Below, piece after piece: positions 58,625 through 64,000 of a stretch of DNA of 64,000 nt. Made by a program: the position numbers and the translations under genes. The notes beneath the pieces were generated by a model. That model was not told the origin of the DNA. It saw only the letters and a list, made by a program, of their open reading frames with translations, and ran no database searches. The DNA is taken from NCBI GenBank assembly GCA_014804995.1, contig JAAUYS010000197.1, forward strand, positions 22,077 through 86,076, in the 5' to 3' direction. This DNA comes from Clostridia bacterium (GTDB lineage: Bacteria; Bacillota; Clostridia; Christensenellales; Borkfalkiaceae). Numbering within the stretch: the first letter of the stretch is position 1; each line of letters begins with the position of its first letter.

Positions 58625-60178
58625 ATGTCCAATGAAAAATTTTCGTCAAAAGGCGGTTTTATACTCGCAAGCATAGGCGCGTCCGTGGGGCTTGGCAACG
58701 CGTTGCGCTTCCCCGGCCTGTGTGCGCAGTACGGCGGTGGCGCCTTTCTTTTAATTTACGTTATCGCGCTCATAGTATTGGGTGTACCGCTACTGAATGC
58801 GGAAATTGCCCTCGGCAGAAGAACAGGCGGGGGGTCTCCGAAATGCCTTGCAAGCGTTTTAAAAGAACGGCGCAAAAAGCTGGGCAAGGGTTTAGGCTGG
58901 GCTTCCTGCATAAATTCCACCTTTACGGCACTTATTTACGCGGGGCTTGCGGGCTGGATAATCGCAACGGCTATTTTAATAGTTCCGTTAAGCCTTTCCG
59001 CGGGCAACCTATCCAAAGAGGAAATAAGCGGTTATTTCTTCAATAACGTTTTATCCGCCCGCAATGACGGCGTAATAGACGGTTTTTCCCCCATCGTTGC
59101 GGTATGCATAGTGCTTGCCTGGGTTTTAATGTACTTTTGCCTGCGTGGCGGGGCTAAAACCCTGTCAAAATCGGCAAAGTTCACGGTAATTATCCCGTTG
59201 GTGCTTTTAACCTGCCTTGCCGTGCGCGGGCTTATGTATTCTAACGCCCCGCAAGCGCTTTCCGTGCTGTTTATACCCGATTTCACCAAACTTTCAAGTC
59301 CACAGCTTTGGCTTACGGCGCTCGGGCAGGTTTTCTTTTCGCTTTCAATCGTCGTCGGCATTATGCCCGTCTACGGCTCGTATCTGCCAGCCGGTTCAAA
59401 CGTTTTCAAGTGTTCGGCAGTAATTGCGCTTGCAGACCTTTCAGTTTCCGTATTGGCCTCGGTAGTGCTGTTTACCACGCTGTACGGGTGCGGGCTTGAG
59501 GGCAGTATAGGTGCGTCCGGCATAATAACGGCGTTTGCAATTTACCCCGTGGCAATAACAAGGCTGTTCGGCGACTTTGCCGTTTTAAACGGAATAGTGG
59601 GGGTGCTGTTCTATTCGTCGCTTGCAATGATGGCAATTCAGTCCGCAGTATCTATGTTAGAAGCATTTTTAAACCCCCTTTCGGAAGAGTATTCAAAACC
59701 AAAAAAAACAATAGCAAAATGGGTGTGTTTATGCGGTATACCCCTTACTATGCTTTATTCAACGACGTGTGCGCCCGTTGCGGTGGACGTTTCAGACAGG
59801 TTTATAAACTTCTATAACGTGCTTATTTTGGGCGTTGCGGAGTGTTTGATTTTAGGGCGCAATACCACCCCCCAAACCTTGGCGGAAGAAATAAACAAAT
59901 TTTCAAAAAAGCTCAAAATGCCCGCCCGCGGTTTTAAAATTTCAATAAAGTATTTAAGTCCCGCAGTGCTTTCTTCCTTGACTTTGTACGAGTTTTTGCG
60001 CCTGATTTTAAACGGGCTTGACTATCCTTTATGGCTACAACTATTATTCGGCTGGTTTTTGTCGCTTGCGGTGTTCGGTATACCGTTCATTTTGCTGAGA
60101 GAAAGAAGGTTCCGTCCCCGCTGTCATTCTGAACGCCCCCAATGTCATTCTGAACGTAGTGAAGAATCCCCCCGTTAA
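58625..60178 (+). CDS. Sodium:neurotransmitter symporter (NSS) family transporter
   Basis: 517 residues, 11-12 transmembrane helices. TM1 ILASIGASVGLGNALRFPGL carries the unwound Na+/substrate site, followed by YGGGAFLLIYVIALIVLGVP. NSS members co-transport amino acids with Na+. There is a weak ribosome-binding site 15 nt after the RND terminator. The last ~17 residues (CHSERPQCHSERSEESPR) are encoded by an intergenic GTCATTCTGAA repeat, so the native C-terminus was probably replaced or extended by repeat insertion. Confidence 0.9.
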   Translation: MSNEKFSSKGGFILASIGASVGLGNALRFPGLCAQYGGGAFLLIYVIALIVLGVPLLNAEIALGRRTGGGSPKCLASVLKERRKKLGKGLGWASCINSTFTALIYAGLAGWIIATAILIVPLSLSAGNLSKEEISGYFFNNVLSARNDGVIDGFSPIVAVCIVLAWVLMYFCLRGGAKTLSKSAKFTVIIPLVLLTCLAVRGLMYSNAPQALSVLFIPDFTKLSSPQLWLTALGQVFFSLSIVVGIMPVYGSYLPAGSNVFKCSAVIALADLSVSVLASVVLFTTLYGCGLEGSIGASGIITAFAIYPVAITRLFGDFAVLNGIVGVLFYSSLAMMAIQSAVSMLEAFLNPLSEEYSKPKKTIAKWVCLCGIPLTMLYSTTCAPVAVDVSDRFINFYNVLILGVAECLILGRNTTPQTLAEEINKFSKKLKMPARGFKISIKYLSPAVLSSLTLYEFLRLILNGLDYPLWLQLLFGWFLSLAVFGIPFILLRERRFRPRCHSERPQCHSERSEESPR

Positions 60179-60226
60179 AGCGGTGAAAGAATGCGAGATT
60201 CTTCGTTACACTCAGAATGACAATAC
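60119..60226. repeat. GTCATTCTGAA repeat array, overlapping the transporter 3' end
   Basis: CTGTCATTCTGAACG and TGTCATTCTGAACGTAGTGA..GAATCCCCCCG are followed by an inverted arm GAGATTCTTCGTTACACTCA..GAATGACA. About 62 bp (60143-60205) are almost identical to 60964-61027. The first 60 bp are read through as the transporter's C-terminus. Confidence 0.82.
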
Positions 60227-60227
60227 C

Positions 60228-60513
60228 CCCCGTAATATGTGGCAAACAAAAAAATTGCCCCCGTAATATGTGGCGGATAATTTTGCAAAAACAGCCCAAA
60301 AAACCGCCAAAAATACGGAAAAAGCATACAAAAAACGGCAAAATCAGCCATTTTTAACGCCCCCTGCGCAAAAGTTAAGCGCAGGGGGCTTATTTTATCA
60401 TAAAACCGCCAAAATCGGGCTTAAAAATAATGAAAAGTTTGTTAATTTTTTAGTCAAATTGCCAAAACGAACCCAAAAATTTCCTGTTCTGTAAAAAAAA
60501 GACCCCGTAATAT
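60228..60513. repeat. CCCCGTAATAT motif cluster 2
   Basis: Copies at 60228, 60259 and 60503, the first two followed by GTGGC. Same motif as in the intergenic region before surface protein 1. Confidence 0.6.
60358..60395. terminator. Strong hairpin in the gap before surface protein 2
   Basis: Perfect 11-bp stem GCCCCCTGCGC/GCGCAGGGGGC with a 9-nt loop, then TTATTTT. Probable terminator of the NSS transporter transcript. Confidence 0.75.
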
Positions 60514-60546
60514 GCCCTTTTTTTTAAAATTTTTATAAAAAATTAG

Positions 60547-60575
60547 TTGTAATCTTGATTTTTAAGTGATATACT
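60547..60575 (+). promoter_or_regulatory. Promoter upstream of surface protein 2
   Basis: TTGTAA (60547-60552), 17-bp spacer, TATACT (60570-60575), preceded by AAAATTAG and followed by ACAGTAC. The surroundings resemble those of the surface protein 1 promoter (TTTTTAGTTG and GACAGTAC at equivalent places). Confidence 0.65.
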
Positions 60576-60581
60576 TACAGT

Positions 60582-60900
60582 ACCACATTATTTCTTTTTA
60601 CATAAACTATTGCGGAAGGCGTACTCTTTTTTCCGCCCTATTTCCATATATAAATATAGGGTCAGGGGCAATTCAGGTTAAAGGGCAGGTCCGTCCCGCG
60701 TTTTGCGGTTCGGGCTTTTTAAAATTTAATTTCCGCAATTAGGCTTTTCACGCCCTGCTTGCAGGCGAAGTCTTTTGCGCTTTTTTTTGCGTAAAAACTC
60801 GTCCGCTCGGTTCTGCGTTTTATTTGAAGTAACGTGGTTCCGGCAGAGATTGGCGATATTCTGTTTTTAAGAAACGCGTCTCCGTTGGAGGCGCGTTTTT
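60582..60900 (+). ncRNA. Candidate transcribed non-coding region
   Basis: A promoter at 60547-60575 is followed, without a supportable ORF, by a hairpin CCGC-GTTTT-GCGG with a later C-T6 run (to about 60720) and then by a strong terminator at 60874-60900. Transcripts would therefore be about 140 or 320 nt and end before the surface-protein gene. It matches no RNA family I can recognise (not tmRNA, RNase P or SRP RNA by conserved motifs). It could equally be a long attenuated leader. Confidence 0.3.
60874..60900 (+). terminator. Terminator inside the gap before surface protein 2
   Basis: ACGCGTCTCC-GTT-GGAGGCGCGT stem (one G.T pair) followed by five T. Confidence 0.85.
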
Positions 60901-60918
60901 GTTTTGCCTTTTTTTGTG

Positions 60919-61060
60919 TGTCATTCTGAACCGCCCCCGCTGTCATTCTGAACCGCCCCCCGTGTCATTCTGAACGTAGTGAAGAATCCCCCCGATAAAG
61001 CGGTGAAAGAATGCGAGATTCTTCGGCAAGCCTCAGAATGACAGGAAATGCAAGCCTCAG
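60919..61060. repeat. GTCATTCTGAA repeat array 2
   Basis: Three direct TGTCATTCTGAA units, the third continuing into CGTAGTGAAGAATCCCCCCG, then inverted arms GATTCTTCGGCAAGCCTCAG and CAAGCCTCAGAATGACAGG. Almost identical over ~62 bp to 60143-60205. Confidence 0.82.
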
Positions 61061-61074
61061 AATGACAGGAAGTA

Positions 61075-61208
61075 AAGGCTTCCCCGTGGGGGGAAGCTGT
61101 CCCGACAGGGACTGATGAGGGGTATTCAAATAAAAACGGCAATGTTTCCCCTCATCCGTCTTGCCCTCACAAGCTACGGGCAAGCCACCTTCCCCCGAGG
61201 GGAAGGCT
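61075..61208. repeat. MITE-like intergenic element, copy 2
   Basis: AAGGCTTCCCCGTGGGGGGA to CCGAGGGGAAGGCTT. It is the same element as at 10394-10526, with the same orientation and internal arms, differing at scattered positions and in the central ~15 bp. It lies 40 bp before the ATG of surface protein 2. Confidence 0.85.
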
Positions 61209-61247
61209 TAAATAATGATAATAAATAACTCTCAGGAGGATGTTTTT

Positions 61248-64000
61248 ATGAATAAACTCAAATTAATAAAAGGAGGAATACTTTTAGCACTTGCAGTTGC
61301 TTTATTAAGCTGTGCAATTGTTGGCTTTGCCTATCTTTTCGGCAAAACGGATAACCTTGCAGAAAGTGAAAATTCGTCAAAAGTCAATGATATATCGGCA
61401 CCAACGCTTGATATCAGCACTACTTCAGTTTCAAGCGATATGCAAAGTGCGTGGGACGCAGTGGCGTCGTACGGCGGTTATATTCAGTTAACCGATAACT
61501 GGAAGCCGGGTAAAACTTTGGTCGTTTCTGCTGGCGCAGAGGTTGACCTTGACTTAAATGGTTATACATTATCCGGTCCCGGTAGTGTAGATGACTCTAT
61601 CATTAGAATAAAGGGCGGTGGAGCCCAGATTTGGCTTTATGACAGTAGAGGCGGTGGCACAATAACCGGCGGTAGCGCTAACGGAGGTGCTATTTTTGTC
61701 GAATCAGGCGGAAGCCTTTATATGGATAATGGTACCATTTCCGGTAACTCCACAGGCGGTCAAGACGACGGTGCCGGAGTTTACGTTAATGGTTGGTTTG
61801 AAATGTACGGAGGCACGATTGAAAATAATGAAGCTTCTGCTTGGGGCGGTGGCGTTTGTGTTGGCAATGGCGGGAGATTCCAAATGTATGGCGGTACAAT
61901 CAGTAATAATACTGCCGATGAAGGCGGTGGCGTTTATGTTGGTGCTGGCGGAGTGTTTGAAATGTTCGGCGGTCAAATTACTGACAACTATAGCGATACA
62001 GGATATGCCGGTGGCGTATATCTTGCAGACCGCTCTTCGTCAATGAATATACAAGGTATCGTCTGCATTGATAATAACAGAGCGTTAGGTGTTGGTAGTT
62101 CGGATGTTCAATTGGTTAGTGGGGTATCGATAAAGGTAACAGGGTCTTTAACAGGTTCCACTGTAGGTATATTGTTAGAGTCAACTACGGGAACATTTAC
62201 AACCGGTTACAACAGCTATAACTCAATAGATGCCGGTGTAATTTTCGAAAGTAACCGTAGCGGTTACAAGGTTATAACAAGTAGCGGGCAGGCGACTGTA
62301 ACTTCCGGAAGTCTTACAAGAGATACTATTCGGTGGCGTTACGGAACAAGTCTTACTTCCGGATATAAAGAAGTGTATACTGGTTTTAGTTCCGGTGCTG
62401 CGTCCGTAACAATAACCTATACGGGTCAAACTTTACAGGTAGGCGCATACAACAGTTCAGGCACCACAAGTTTTACAATAGATGCAAGAGTTTATAAAAA
62501 CGCAAGCGGTAGCGATATTTCAACAAGTACAGCTATTAAAAACGTAGGTACGTATGCCTTTATTTCAACAAGCCAGAGTTCAACGTTTATTTTAAGAATC
62601 CTTCCGGCAAACTTCACTGCTGATGCAAATATAAATTATTCCAGTTCAATGACGTATACAGGAAGTGCATTATCCGCTTTAACAAGCGTAACGTTTAACG
62701 GCACAGCGCTTACAAACAATACAGACTATTCGGTACATTATTATAATAATACTAACGCAGGTACGGCAACGATGACCGTAACGGGAAATGGTAACTTTTA
62801 CGGTTCTGTAACCAAGACCTTTACCATAAACCCTAAGGATATTTCAACCGTAACAACTACCTTGGGTACTACCACGTACACCTATGACGGCAGTGCAAAA
62901 AGCCCCAGTGTAACGGTTAAAAACGGCAGTACGACAGTTTCAAGTACACAGTACACTGTAACTTACAGTAACAATACAAATGCGGGTACGGCAACGGCAG
63001 TCATTACCGGTAAAGGTAACTATACGGGCAGTGTAACAAAGACGTATACGATTAACCCCGTAACGTTAACGGACAGTATGTTAACGCTTGGTACTACAAG
63101 TTATACATATGACGGCAGTGCAAAAAGCCCTACCGTAACTGTTAAAAACGGCAGTACAACAATTGCGTCGTCGCAATACACGTTAACTTATAGCAACAAC
63201 ACTAATGCCGGTACGGCTTATGCGATAGTCGCAGGTAAAGGCAACTATACGGGAACAGCAACTAAAACCTTTACTATTAACCCTCAGGCATTGACCAGCA
63301 GTAACAGTACGATAAATTTAGGTACAAGTACGTACACCTATGACGGCAGTGCAAAGACGCCTGCGGTATCTTCGGTGGTATTCGGCACAAAGACGGTACC
63401 TACAAGCAACTATTCAATAGCATACAGCAACAATATAAACGCCAGCACGACGGCAACTGTAACGTTGACTTTCAGCGGAAACTATTCTGGAACTGTAAAC
63501 AAGACGTTCACGATAGATAAGGCGTCGCTGTCAAGCGCAACGGTAACTTATGCCGTAAGTAATTATACTTATACGGGTAGCGCAATCTCACCCGTACCTA
63601 CGGTAAAGGCAGGCACAAAGACCTTGGCGCAGGACGTAGACTTCACGTTGACCTATGCAGACAATACCAACGCCGGCACGGGTAAAGTAACTATAACCGG
63701 TACCGGTAACTACAAGGATACGGCGTCAGGCACGTTCACCATAGACAAGAGGCAGATATTCGTAGCGGGCATCAAGGTAGCAGACAAGGCGTATGACGGC
63801 ACTACGGACGCAACGGTTGACACGAAGAGCGTGAAGCTCATCGGCGTAGTGGACGCGGACAAAGAGAAGCTGACGCTTGAATTTAAAGCAGGCACCGCAT
63901 TTGACGGAGCAAGCGTAGGGCTTCACAAGGTAGAAATCACGGGCGTAACGCTTAAAGGCGACGTAAAAGACAACTATCTTTTGGAAGCAGACGAAGTAAC
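61248..64000 (+). CDS. Large repeat-rich cell-surface protein 2 (beta-helix plus MBG-like repeats), 3' end outside the window
   Basis: The frame stays open for at least 917 codons. AGGAGG lies 8-9 nt before ATG 61248. A hydrophobic N-terminal segment (GGILLALAVALLSCAIVGFA) is the signal or anchor; LLSC is a weak lipobox match. Residues ~140-270 show Gly-rich rungs (MYGGTISNNTADEGGGVYVG, MYGGTIENNEAS, MFGGQITDNYSD) typical of a right-handed beta helix. From about residue 470, MBG-like modules repeat every 75-77 residues (YTYDGSAKSPSVTVKNGSTT; YTVTYSNNTNAGTA; TYTINP), with the TATGACGGCAGTGCAAA core conserved in DNA at 62883, 63108 and 63339. It is related in design to surface protein 1. Confidence 0.85.
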   Translation, partial: MNKLKLIKGGILLALAVALLSCAIVGFAYLFGKTDNLAESENSSKVNDISAPTLDISTTSVSSDMQSAWDAVASYGGYIQLTDNWKPGKTLVVSAGAEVDLDLNGYTLSGPGSVDDSIIRIKGGGAQIWLYDSRGGGTITGGSANGGAIFVESGGSLYMDNGTISGNSTGGQDDGAGVYVNGWFEMYGGTIENNEASAWGGGVCVGNGGRFQMYGGTISNNTADEGGGVYVGAGGVFEMFGGQITDNYSDTGYAGGVYLADRSSSMNIQGIVCIDNNRALGVGSSDVQLVSGVSIKVTGSLTGSTVGILLESTTGTFTTGYNSYNSIDAGVIFESNRSGYKVITSSGQATVTSGSLTRDTIRWRYGTSLTSGYKEVYTGFSSGAASVTITYTGQTLQVGAYNSSGTTSFTIDARVYKNASGSDISTSTAIKNVGTYAFISTSQSSTFILRILPANFTADANINYSSSMTYTGSALSALTSVTFNGTALTNNTDYSVHYYNNTNAGTATMTVTGNGNFYGSVTKTFTINPKDISTVTTTLGTTTYTYDGSAKSPSVTVKNGSTTVSSTQYTVTYSNNTNAGTATAVITGKGNYTGSVTKTYTINPVTLTDSMLTLGTTSYTYDGSAKSPTVTVKNGSTTIASSQYTLTYSNNTNAGTAYAIVAGKGNYTGTATKTFTINPQALTSSNSTINLGTSTYTYDGSAKTPAVSSVVFGTKTVPTSNYSIAYSNNINASTTATVTLTFSGNYSGTVNKTFTIDKASLSSATVTYAVSNYTYTGSAISPVPTVKAGTKTLAQDVDFTLTYADNTNAGTGKVTITGTGNYKDTASGTFTIDKRQIFVAGIKVADKAYDGTTDATVDTKSVKLIGVVDADKEKLTLEFKAGTAFDGASVGLHKVEITGVTLKGDVKDNYLLEADEV

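Noticed and set aside
60270-60494. 74-aa ORF starting with GTG inside a CCCCGTAATATGTGG motif
   Set aside because: It runs through a strong terminator hairpin, has low-complexity Lys/Asn composition and no ribosome-binding site.
60719-60946. 75-aa minus-strand ORF
   Set aside because: It starts inside the GTCATTCTGAA repeat, crosses a terminator stem and has no ribosome-binding site; kept only as an alternative reading of the candidate ncRNA region.
1-64000. CRISPR arrays, rRNA genes, insertion sequences with transposase, prophage
   Set aside because: I saw no regularly spaced identical repeats with spacers, no rRNA sequence, no transposase and no phage structural genes; the only recombinase is the serine type at 43386.

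Overview
The window looks like a chromosomal segment of an anaerobic, monoderm Clostridia-type bacterium, probably an uncultured gut lineage (inference). The reasons are: a Bacillus/Clostridium-type cluster (yaaO-like decarboxylase, tmk, holB, ricT, trmN6-like, rsmI); a class III ribonucleotide reductase with its activase behind NrdR boxes; a two-cluster ferredoxin; and very large repeat-rich surface proteins with an N-terminal hydrophobic anchor. Housekeeping genes share one moderately GC-rich codon style and mostly have clear Shine-Dalgarno sites and 17-bp-spaced sigma-A promoters.

Layout. 1-10.4 kb: greA (tail), lysS, the tmk/holB/ricT cluster, ferredoxin, a tRNA-modification-type methyltransferase, an M42 aminopeptidase, an ABC exporter and rsmI. 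10.4-17.0 kb: a repeat-rich intergenic region and a 1969-residue surface protein. 17.2-31.4 kb: mnmA, a DUF4250 protein, tRNA-Arg(CCG), uracil salvage (permease + upp), an aminotransferase, thrC, a solitary prokaryotic-viperin-like radical SAM gene, a lipoprotein, trpS, a DUF5685/J-domain-like pair and an rlmD-type methyltransferase. 31.4-45.2 kb: an AT-richer accessory island. 45.2-60.2 kb: glpK, ATP-grasp and HNH genes, nrdDG, dut, a ROK kinase, rex, an RND transporter and an NSS symporter. 60.2-64.0 kb: a second repeat-rich intergenic region and a second surface protein running off the window.

The island is the most interesting part. It carries an orphan bioW; a small membrane protein; a NACHT NTPase fused to a formylglycine-generating-enzyme-like (FGE) domain and overlapping an FKBP-like gene; and a five-gene carbohydrate cassette (two left-handed beta-helix acyltransferases, an aldo/keto reductase, a UDP-sugar dehydrogenase and a UDP-GlcNAc 2-epimerase). 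Next come a decayed HTH fragment, iteron-like direct repeats, small DNA-binding-type ORFs and a large serine recombinase whose last small companion ORF overlaps the glpK start codon. The membrane/NACHT-FGE/FKBP trio is the best candidate for an undescribed, possibly defensive, system; that role is inference from architecture.

Regulatory signals include two pairs of NrdR boxes, each 33 bp apart, on two promoters of nrdD; four genes whose -10 box lies exactly 6 nt before the ATG (predicted leaderless mRNAs); a divergent promoter pair sharing a self-complementary -35; and palindromes in the lipoprotein leader. Repeat families include a ~133-bp MITE-like element (two copies), GTCATTCTGAA-type units, a CCCCGTAATAT motif confined to the two surface-protein intergenic regions, and an intercistronic CCCCCATATATG element.
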